Source: Balanoglossus misakiensis (lineage: Eukaryota > Hemichordata). Taken from it: a stretch of 64,000 nt of DNA. The stretch is taken from positions 248,001 to 312,000 of the forward strand of contig CM082583.2 of assembly GCA_040954595.2 (NCBI GenBank), read 5' to 3'. Shown piece after piece: positions 55,670 through 64,000 of this stretch. Under the pieces are notes generated by a model. That model was not told where the DNA came from, searched no databases, and saw nothing but the letters and a program-made list of their open reading frames with translations. A program made the translations under genes and the position numbers. Position 1 is the first letter of the stretch; the number at the start of each line of letters is the position of its first letter.

Positions 55670-55857
55670 CTGAAAACAAGTCTGCTGGTCCTAGTAACTT
55701 CTCACCAAACACCCAGGTGTAACAATCCAGTGCAGCTAACAGCCAGTCATACCAGTTCATTGCCACTTTGACAGAAAATGTCTCTGCCATGCTCTCCATA
55801 GTTGGGTGTTTAGAAATCCCAGTCCTGTGTCCAGCCTTTCCACCTCCAGATTCAAAT
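55670..55857 (-). pseudogene. PRKDC: DNA-PKcs exon 1 of 9 here, open frame
   Basis: The acceptor TTGACAG and donor CAG|GTTGGG border 188 bp, phase 2 to 1. It reads FESGGGKAGHRTGISKHPTM, ESMAETFSVKVAMNWYDWLL, then AALDCYTWVFGEKLLGPADL. This mirrors vertebrate NTFEGGGCGQPSG and [20 protein letters not shown]. The HEAT-repeat scaffold it belongs to holds Ku and the kinase head in non-homologous end joining. No upstream DNA-PKcs exon is visible to 64 kb. Confidence 0.9.
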
Positions 55858-56409
55858 CTGTCAACAATGAACAGTAAACAGGACTGAGTAATCACAATTG
55901 GTGATGGACTGGATTTCAGCAGAAATGAAAAAAAATGTTCTGAAAGATCAAACAAAGAAATGTGTAAACAGTCAAACATTGTCATCTGTGTCAATCTACT
56001 TACAGGTAACATGACTACAGGAGCTTCAGCCAAGCCAAGCTTTTCACTTGGGAGATTATTGAAATCAATTTAAAACTCAGTAACTCCAACTTCGGGTTAT
56101 TTTCTCAATACTTTTGTTTTGGTGGTCACCTTTCATTGAACAATGAATGGGCAAGTGCTCGCTCACTTCTTCAGTGAATTTCACTGTTTGTTTATCTTAT
56201 CATAAAAACTTGGGCACCACAGTCCTTTGGAAAACAATATTCATGTGTGGTGATTTAAATCAATGATGCAAGAAGCAGAATTAATCACAGGATTAATGGC
56301 TTCTGATTGAAAAATACTAAATGCTTAATATGCCATATGCCGCACACAGAGTGATCACATAAGTCAATTGAACCTCTGTTCCAAAGGACTAAAATGATTG
56401 CAACGTTTT

Positions 56410-56992
56410 AATTAAGCAATAACCCCCGCCGCAGGCGGGTATACACGAGATTTGGGTACAATTCGAGACATATAGCACGAGCCGTCAGGCGAGTGCTATA
56501 TGGAGGGAATTGTACCCAAATCGAGTGTATACCCGACTGAGGCGGGGGTTATTGCTATTATATTATATCAACAACTGTTTTTGTGGCATATCAGTGTCAT
56601 TTTCGTACCGAAACGGCGTCAGAAAGAGAAATTACGATCGTGAACCAAAATGGCGACGACGAATGTAAACACGCGCGGCCGGGATCGAGCATTAAACATG
56701 CAGCAGACGACAAAAAGTGACAAGACGGGCATCGCGCGTGGCAAAGCGACAAATATATCCACAGAGCAGTTCCAAAATAAAACGTCCGTTAATTCAACAG
56801 TATTTTTGTTTTATTTATTTGGTTTAAACACGCGCGACTGTGGTTTAACCGCACATTTTTGCTGCCGAATGCTAGTTCAGGGGCCCGTTTTACCACTGCT
56901 AGCCATGGTAAAACAGTATTTTACCATCGCTGGATTCAGCTCTCGTCCAATCAGAATCACGGACGGTAGCATGATATAATATAATATTATAT
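56410..56992. mobile_element. Palindrome-headed element ending GGTAGCATGATATAATA
   Basis: The head is an inverted repeat (56,413-56,563; arms AGCAATAACCCCCGCC and GGCGGGGGTTATTGCT) with apex GCACGAGCCGTCAGGCGAGT. The tail (56,884-56,992) is repeated at 2,104-2,212. The body has a 109-codon frame opening MATTNVNTRGRDRALNMQQT; it is not recognised and may be fortuitous. Confidence 0.65.
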
Positions 56993-57621
56993 TTATTTTA
57001 CAAAAACTTGCATCTGAGCTTTACTTTAAAATACTTCCATTTACTAGTAGTACAAGTACACATCAGTTAACATTGACAGCTAGGCATGATGTCATAGATG
57101 TAGGACTTCAAAATTGACATTCTAAACAGTGGGGGCGCTCTATCATAGTAGGTTTTAATGAACATGTGTATTTAATTTCGTGAATCAGATATATTGATGA
57201 AAACTGCGTATTTTCACATACGCTTATAGTTAAGGCATTTGCTGTATCTAGTCACATTACAGTAATACACCAGACATGTTCTTTTACTCAACTCAATGTA
57301 TGTAAGTTCAATTTCTGACACACTCAGATTACCCAAGTCCATGTGACCAACTCTATTGCAAGTATACAGACTTGAACTCCAGAAAACTAGTCACCTACAA
57401 TACTTGAACTGGAGCCACATCCAAAACTTGACTTTGAGATCTTTTATCAAATCAGTTTTCCTTTTAGAATTATAATTCCCATGCAATTTTTGTGACAGAA
57501 GAAATAAAGATATTCCCAGAAAAAAAAACAGTTTTCTCTTTAAAGATCCAACCTTACCATAGAAAACAAACGGGTTTAGACTGAACCATGGTGGTGATAG
57601 GGTTAAGCCAGAGCATGTATC

Positions 57622-57795
57622 AAAATACAGTAAAACCTGTCTCAACCGAACCCTGTTGGGAAACCTGTCTATTCCAAAGACATTGTTCAAACCCTTTGAC
57701 ATGGAACCACATGTTGAAAGAACCCTTTAAATTGGACACCTGCAATCTGAACAATTTCTTCAGTCCCTTTGGTGTTAGACGGGTTTGACTGTACT
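57622..57795. mobile_element. Small MITE with TACAGTAAAACCTGTC termini
   Basis: The left end TACAGTAAAACCTGTCT and right end AGACGGGTTTGACTGTA are inverted. Related ends stand at 6,948 and at 58,421-58,436 (ACAGGTTTGACTGTA). About 174 bp, non-coding. The rest of 56,993-58,570 has no recognised gene. Confidence 0.7.
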
Positions 57796-58574
57796 TGAAA
57801 GTGCAATTGAACAAAAATGCTAAAACTATAATTGCAGACAGTCAGTATATTTAGGCTGGGCATCATCTACATAGTTCCCAGAGTCAATAATGTCACAGTA
57901 TTCCATTTCTCTATGTACCAAATTGTCATAAAACATTGCTATGCAGTCATGTTACCCTTCCAAGACGCGAACACGAGGCCAGTTGGTTACAGAGTAAAAA
58001 CTTGAGAGTCTTGTGTATCAACACTATAGTTGGGACTTATGTTCGACAGCCACATTTTATTGTAAGGTCAGTTTTACACGCAACTTGTATCATGTATAAA
58101 ACAAACTAGATGAGCTCGAGCAGTACTCTACTGACCGCCTTTTTCACATTGTCTGCATTGAGATGACACTTAATTTTGGAAGGCTGCCCTCTTTATGAAA
58201 AATGTCATGATTGTGTTACACGTAAAACAGACAGAAATCAACACAACAGCTGTCAAACCTGCTCATTATGGCTAGTGAAGGGACTTTTCTAAACTGGCCT
58301 TTATAGATAGGTGGCCATTATACCTTGTAGAAAAGTCAATTAATGTAGTTGTAAATTGCACAGGGACTAGAATAAAGTGGCCACTATATAGAGGTGGCTG
58401 CCTAATAGAGGTGGCCACTAACAGGTTTGACTGTATGTTGATCTGTGTCATGAATAGCAGACATTTACCAATGACTGATTGTACAATATATGATTTCAGT
58501 GTCACATATACATGTATAAGACACTAAGTACAAACCCATACATCTTACTTTCTCTCCAAATTGTAGATACTCAC

Positions 58575-58686
58575 AAACGCATGTATGTTGAATCCTGGTC
58601 TGCAACCACACTCTGGTAACTGGTTGGTGTGTTGCAACCTACTTGTTGGCATGGTGACAAACCAGCTTGATCGCACTCATTGTCAT
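58575..58686 (-). pseudogene. Calcium-binding EGF exon, frameshifted
   Basis: The acceptor CCCCGCAG and donor GTGAGT border 112 bp, not a multiple of three. The first frame reads DNECDQAGLSPCQQVGCNTP, then TSYQ; the consensus then needs a shift to ECGCRPGFNIHAF. DxNEC with the following Asn-Thr-x-x-Ser-Tyr is the calcium-binding EGF signature. The shift lies in TACCAGAGTG, where one base appears deleted. Confidence 0.8.
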
Positions 58687-60472
58687 CTGCGGGGAAAACA
58701 CAAATATCATAAAATGTATTAGAATGAATACATGTGAATTACAGTTTTCTTTGAGTACACATTTCAAAATATACGACAAGAGAGCAAAATTGTGTGAAAC
58801 TTAATAAATATCATCTGGCATATAACTTGGCCATTACATATGTTTATCTGTACCAGTACTGTATACTGATAAACAAACAATGTAGTAACCACATTAAATT
58901 TAACAAGGTAGTGTTTGAAAGCCAAAAATATCATGCACGAGACAACAAACTCGTTTTTTTTTGGCTCCGAAGTGTAAACAGAGGAGTCTGTCAAGTTGGG
59001 TATGAGCTACTACCGTCTGTCAAACTACTTCCATCCGTCAAGAATTCATACCATTTTCTAGCTTTATGTTTTTGGCGGTGGTGTGTAGCTTTGAGGTGTT
59101 GCGGAAGAATTGGAACAGGGACAGAAATCGGAACGGATTAGCCAGCAGTGTTTTTGCTACCCGCGAGAAAAAAGTTTGGCGAGACAATTTTCATACAAAT
59201 TAGTCAAACTTGCGAAGCACTGCTCTCTAACATCGTCGTTTGTTTTGACATGATCAACTTGCCATGATCAGTGCACTACAATGCGTGAAAGTGGACCGCT
59301 GTTCTGTTCATTGATCATCACCCCCTTGTATCATGAACATTGTAAGGCAATCCATTGAGCTCTTTCAGCTAGTGGCCACACTCGCTTGATTTCCTGTGTG
59401 TGTCTCTGGAGGCACAAATAATGCATATGCGTCTTTTTCTAATTTGCATATTTTGAATGGGTTAGGTGTGCCCTGACTTGAATGCGTCAAGCGTACAGGT
59501 TGTTATGGAAGTTTCTTTTTAGAACCACTAGTGTTAGTCTGTGGGCCCAACCATCAAAAAAAGGTTCTAGAAATGTTATTATGTTGTATAGGAGTTTTGT
59601 TCTACATGAAATTAGCTGGAAATGATGGGTGGGAAACTATTGATGTGAAATCAGGTCACTTCTACCGAAAATGATGGACCAGAGAGCAATGACTATTTTA
59701 ATTTATTTCATATACTATGTTCACAACTGCTATGCACCCATAAACTGGGGAAACTAAATGATTGAACTTTCTGTTTGAACAATTCATGTATTTTTTTTGC
59801 TACCACCTACACTACTATAGTCAGCACATGAAAGTATATACTTGAATATGGAGAAATTTTATCAAAACACTTCAGCTGATCTTGAATGCTGTCTGATATT
59901 TTTTTTTCCAAATGTATTTCTTTCACTTTTAGACTAGTACTTCTAAGCACTGTTTTTTTTCAAAACACATTTCTCATAGCTCGCACTGGTGCAATTTGAT
60001 ACGACATACACAATGAATTCCATCAGTATAACATAATATACAGAATCTGAGAGGGAAATGACAATATATTTGTGTGAGGCCATTTGTGAGTGCAGGCCAT
60101 TTTTAAGACTTAATTTAAAACAGTTATTAGAGCCCAGGACAAGTGGTTTTTCCCCCTGTCAAGCACCTACGTTATCAGGCTGCATTCAATATTACATGAG
60201 CAAATCAGTTCAGCATTTCACTGTGGTGTTTGCACTGTTCTCCAAACATTCTGCTCGTCATCCACTACACACTGAGAGAGCACCAAGTGTCCTTGACGCT
60301 ATATTTTTAATTTCTAACTATGGAAAGTGCCTGATAACTTTAAATTATTTTCTTTTTTAACATGGTGACTGGCTGTAATCTCTGCAACTTACAACTTCTG
60401 TAAGCACCCTTTTGTGGCAGGAAAAACAAAGCCATTGTTAGCCTATACCCTCCCCACTCAAAAAAAACTTAC
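58687..60472. other. Intron-like stretch; contains one truncated repeat end
   Basis: No exon is recognised between the two calcium-binding EGF exons. At 60,280-60,304 the reverse complement of the dispersed GCGTCAAGGACAC end occurs after an A/T run, with no body. Confidence 0.5.
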
Positions 60473-60592
60473 CTAAACAATTGACATGGTCTGCACTCAG
60501 AGAAAAACCATCATCACCACAACTACAGCTGAATCCACCCTCTGCATTGTGACAACCTCCAGCACAAACAGAATCTGAACACTCATTCACAT
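60473..60592 (-). CDS. Calcium-binding EGF exon, intact
   Basis: The acceptor TATTTTCAG and donor G|GTAAG border 120 bp, phase 1-1. It reads DVNECSDSVCAGGCHNAEGG, then FSCSCGDDGFSLSADHVNC. All six cysteines, the D-x-N-E calcium-ligand start and the aromatic Gly-Phe are present. It is the 5'-most exon seen on the minus strand. It probably belongs to the same extracellular gene as the GCC2/EGF array at 0.95-18.7 kb (order cbEGF, GCC2, EGF), or to a separate neighbour. Confidence 0.88.
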
Positions 60593-60914
60593 CTGAAAAT
60601 AGAAAACAAAAACATCCATTGTAATTATTCAAGTCAATACCTATCCTCCCTTCCTTTAAAATTTTCTTAAATTGAACAAATTCACATGGCTTTGAAATTA
60701 AGTATTAACAGTGATATTTCTAATATTTCTAACAGGCCTGACTTTTCTAAACTTTCAGTTTCTTTGTGGATTTGTAGAAATGATGTAAAAACTGAGCTGT
60801 CAGGTCATAACTGTTTGTGCTTTGGCATGAACACATATCCCAGAATGCCCTACAGGGTTGGCAAAGAAATTGATAAACTCTTCACCTAAAATTTCAAACT
60901 CGTAGATCTTAATT

Positions 60915-61330
60915 ATATAGATTCTCACACTCCTGGCATGCTGAGAGTGTGGGATCAGAGTGTAAGAACAAATCAATCCCACACACTCACTGAATCGAAA
61001 GCTGTATATGACGCGAGCGCTGATTGGATGACAAAGTGATTTTTAATAACGTGCGCTAAATGTTATCCAATGACAGGATAAAGAAACTACAACATGCCAG
61101 ATGACAACTCAAGAGTCATTTATTCAATGTTTTAAGACGAATTTGGCTAATTTGTGCCCGTGTGAGAAATATAATCTCATACACAAAGGACCTAGGATCA
61201 TATTTCCCACACTTGTCAGGGATATTTTGTCCCACATTCGCCTGCGGCTCGTGTGGGACAGAAAATCCCCAACTCATGTCAGAATTATGACCCCTAGTCC
61301 TTGGGAGTGTGAGATTCTATTAATCTCACA
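60915..61330. repeat. Imperfect palindrome around TCGCCTGCGGCTCG
   Basis: The left TAGATTCTCACACTCC and right GGGAGTGTGAGATTCT arms are inverted. A nested inverse (TTTTGTCCCACATTCGCC and GGCTCGTGTGGGACAG) forms the apex at 61,220-61,262. A TATGACGCGAGCGCTGATTG patch lies between. Non-coding. Confidence 0.7.
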
Positions 61331-61418
61331 ACCTTAGGACCTGGGATAAGATTTCTCAGATGAGTTGGTGATATTTTTGCTTGTGTTAGTCAACATATAC
61401 CTGATAAGTGTAAAAAAT

Positions 61419-61500
61419 TGCGTCAAGGACACAGTGGTCCCATTCAGTCTACACGGAGTACATATACACAGTCAGATCCCACGGTGCTCATTTGCATATG
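61419..61500 (+). mobile_element. 5' end of the GCGTCAAGG dispersed element, truncated
   Basis: TTGCGTCAAGGACACAGTGG follows a run of six A. The body seen in other copies is absent. 61,500-62,280 has only short unrecognised frames. Confidence 0.6.
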
Positions 61501-62289
61501 AAAGTTCATCAAGCGAGCGACCGTTAACTTTCAAACAGACTGCAATAGGCCAATTTTCAAGGTGATTTTCAACTTGATTTTTATGCTCTGTTGTGCAATA
61601 AAATACCATGTTAGCTGGATAAATTACGAAAGTGATTCCCATTTTTCACTGCAGACGTAAATTTTATGAAAATCTGTCGGTAATAGTAGAAGTTTTTAAC
61701 GTGTTTTCAGTGGTATGTTGGTGACCCCGAAAGAGACGTCCATAAACGTGTCAAAAAGCATTTGAAAACGACCTCGGAAGTTAACCAAACTTTCCTGACA
61801 GAGAGGTCTAATATCGGTCCCGACATCCATGAAAAGAAATTAATTCGAAATGCTTGTGTAACAGTCCGCTTAAAAATAATCGATGTCGTTCAACGATATG
61901 ACCCGGAAGTATACGTTGACCTCTCCGGCTCCATGTTAGCCTTGTAAATACAGAAGTGTTGCGTTGATCGTGAAACGATACGTTTACCGTGGGGAAAACA
62001 GCTTTTGAAAGGCAATTCTTAAGTAAAACAGTTACTGGATAATGTATAACACCCTAAGGTAACGTATTAGCCAAGTTTTAACTTAATTACTAGCCTGATT
62101 TCAATACAACATCGATCTATCGCCTACAAATGTAGGTCCCATATGGACAGAATGCCAGGTTTACCATACATGACTACGTACGTGTGAGGAGCTCAGCTGG
62201 TGTATTTTTTTTCTCTTTATCGTGGCCTGGGATATTAGTAGACATTTCGAGAATGCAAAATGCCAACTGTAACTTCAGAACCATTTCCC

Positions 62290-63260
62290 TTTATTCACTG
62301 ATAATATATGCAATAAATATTTGTGTCTGATGGCAAGCAATTTTTGTTGTCATCATTGCATTGGGCTGAACAGGACAGAGTTTGAGCTGATCAGCTGACT
62401 CCAAGTTTCGATTTGGAACATACAATTTGATCATATCAGACAGATATGATGGTCCAAGTCTATGAATGAATTCAAAAATAAGAAATAAAATCTTGAAAAC
62501 AATACGATCAGACACAGGTAACCAATGCAACTGAAATTGCATTGATGTAAAAGGTGATTTTGGAACTAGCAGCAATATTTTGAACTTGAATACGGCTGAT
62601 CTAGTACTTAGGGAGCCCAAATAAAAGTGAATTACATGAATCTATTCAAAATGCAACAAAAGAAGGAACTTTATTGCTCTGTGGCGGCTTGAGATAAATA
62701 TTTACAGACAAGTGCAATATGCTGCAAATGAAAAGCGACTGAATGGCAGATCTGTGCAATCATTGTCAGACAATGAACAGGTTTCAGAGCATCACATGCA
62801 TTTCTGTAATCCCTCTGGCAGATAGATTACCCGAAGTAGCAGAAAAAATAACAAATTCAGTCTTATCGTTATTTAAACACAAGACATTTTCAGACATTCA
62901 GTACCGACATCGGAAATACAATGTTCTAGATTTGAAAGCATTCTGGGAGCATTCTTCTTGGTAAAAGACAATGAAGAGCCATCTGCATAAAAGCTATGTA
63001 CAGGCATCCATGACTAGAAACTAATTCACCTAATGGAGAAGTGTACATATTAAAAAGTATAGGACAAAGAACTGATCCCTGTGTTACCCCAGTGTCAAGC
63101 GGATAAAATGGTGATTGTTTGGAACACGGTTACAGTAACCATGTCTGAAATTAACACATACACACAGGGTGCGATTGGAAAGGTATGACTGAAACCACAA
63201 TAGGGCTGCAACCCACAAAAGACCAATCAATTTCATTGATGATTCATTAAATGTCATCAC
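62290..63260 (-). mobile_element. L2/CR1-like LINE fragment
   Basis: From 63,260 downward the minus strand reads WFQSYLSNRTLCVCVN, then in another frame TQGSVLCPILFNMYTSPLGE (reverse-transcriptase block with the V-x-Q-G-S-V-L signature, here TQGSVL). At 62,540-62,390 it reads QFQLHWLPVSDRIVFKILFL and LGPSYLSDMIKLYVPNRNLE. Multiple frameshifts make it dead. It is closely related to the fragment at 11,880. Confidence 0.85.
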
Positions 63261-63399
63261 AGTCACCATCATTGGAATCACAATCACCATTCTTTGAATT
63301 ATCAGTTTGTTTTTCTTCCGTCCAGTTATATTCATCAGTCAGTTCGTCAAAGTCAGAATCAGTCTCGTAAATATTTCCCTCTTCTTCTCTTAAAATGTC

Positions 63400-63990
63400 A
63401 AATTAATGTGACTCCTCCTGTAAAATTGCATCAATGCTATTTTCCATATTATGATGTTCAGTATCAGTGATTGGTGATGGTGATTCTAATAGTGGTGACT
63501 TATCTGTATATTTTGGGCATACCCCATACTTTTTCGATGTGGTACAGAATCCAGGGTTCCCATTATGTGGATTACTGGAGTCATTGCATTGACACGCAGG
63601 GCCACAACCATTGTGGGTCTTATAACATTTACAACATCTGCTATTACAAGTTGGCATCTTTTTGCAGCCACACCCTTTTGTTAGCAACTCCAAATTATTT
63701 TTCACTTTTTCTAAATTGGCATCACTGTCCCAAATAATATCAAGTTCGCCGTTGCTTAGTCTGTATCCATAATTATTGAATAAGGGAAACGTAACATGGC
63801 ACTGATCGGCCTGGGACCATTACTGAGAGACCCAGCATGATCTTTTCCAGTGCAGTTGTAGGGCTTCAAAGGAAGGGATACATTCTTCCTCATACTGGAT
63901 ACGTGGCCAAATTGTTTCTCATATATATGTAAGCCATTTGATGTGGTTATCTTTAAGACTGTTAGTGACACTGGCTACTTGTCGATAAAG
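63400..63990 (-). pseudogene. Cysteine-rich CXC/tesmin-like frame, probably repeat-derived
   Basis: The minus strand reads YGYRLSNGELDIIWDSDANL, then LLTKGCGCKKMPTCNSRCCK, then CYKTHNGCGPACQC. The C-x-C...C-x3-C-C-x-C...C-x3-C-x-C order resembles the CXC (TSO1/tesmin) zinc-binding repeat. An upstream frame (63,756-63,971; HAGSLSNGPRPISAMLRFPY) joins only through a frame change near 63,770. Association with a DNA element is a guess from memory of similar invertebrate proteins. Confidence 0.5.
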
Positions 63991-64000
63991 TTCAAAAAGA

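Overview
This is a gene-poor, repeat-rich invertebrate animal window. Split coding exons with GT/AG borders, L2/CR1-like LINEs, a Ty3/gypsy gag remnant and many cut-and-paste DNA transposon derivatives rule out a prokaryote. Extracellular EGF, calcium-binding EGF and GCC2/GCC3 (ephrin-receptor-like) modules together with a DNA-PKcs fragment suggest a metazoan, plausibly a marine invertebrate deuterostome. I cannot name the species from the sequence.

All host-type exons lie on the minus strand. Reading from high to low coordinates there are: two calcium-binding EGF exons (60.6 and 58.7 kb); nine consecutive exons of the DNA-PKcs catalytic subunit (PRKDC) HEAT-repeat region (55.9 to 33.5 kb, about 495 codons); five GCC2/GCC3-type exons (18.7 to 13.7 kb); and twelve EGF exons (12.9 to 0.95 kb). 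The EGF exons share an unusual eight-cysteine pattern. Intron phases join the nine PRKDC exons into one run. Both the PRKDC run and the EGF/GCC2 array are damaged. Three of nine PRKDC exons and roughly twelve of nineteen EGF/GCC2 exons carry a frameshift, an in-frame stop, a lost splice site or a lost structural cysteine. I therefore read the coding content as pseudogenes: a partial PRKDC copy lying inside or beside a decaying secreted or extracellular EGF/GCC2 gene.

Most of the rest is mobile DNA. Six sequence-unrelated families have TTAA targets and short inverted termini (piggyBac-like, none coding). They are partly nested and partly chained end to end, with shared TTAA sites, across 34.2-39.45 kb. 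Paralogous empty sites elsewhere in the window confirm three insertions (LINE at 27,990; TTAA elements at 29,048 and 36,931). A 2.5 kb CACTA/EnSpm-type element has a 3-bp target duplication (50.5-53.1 kb). An 847 bp element has 5-bp target duplications (26.0-26.9 kb). There are also several LINEs, large palindromes, and a dispersed family ending in a (CATA)n tract and a short hairpin. Two members of that family contain tandem ~238 bp units, most with a perfect nuclear-receptor DR1-plus-DR4 motif.

No tRNA, rRNA, CRISPR or operon-like structure was recognised. Intact functional protein-coding genes could not be demonstrated.
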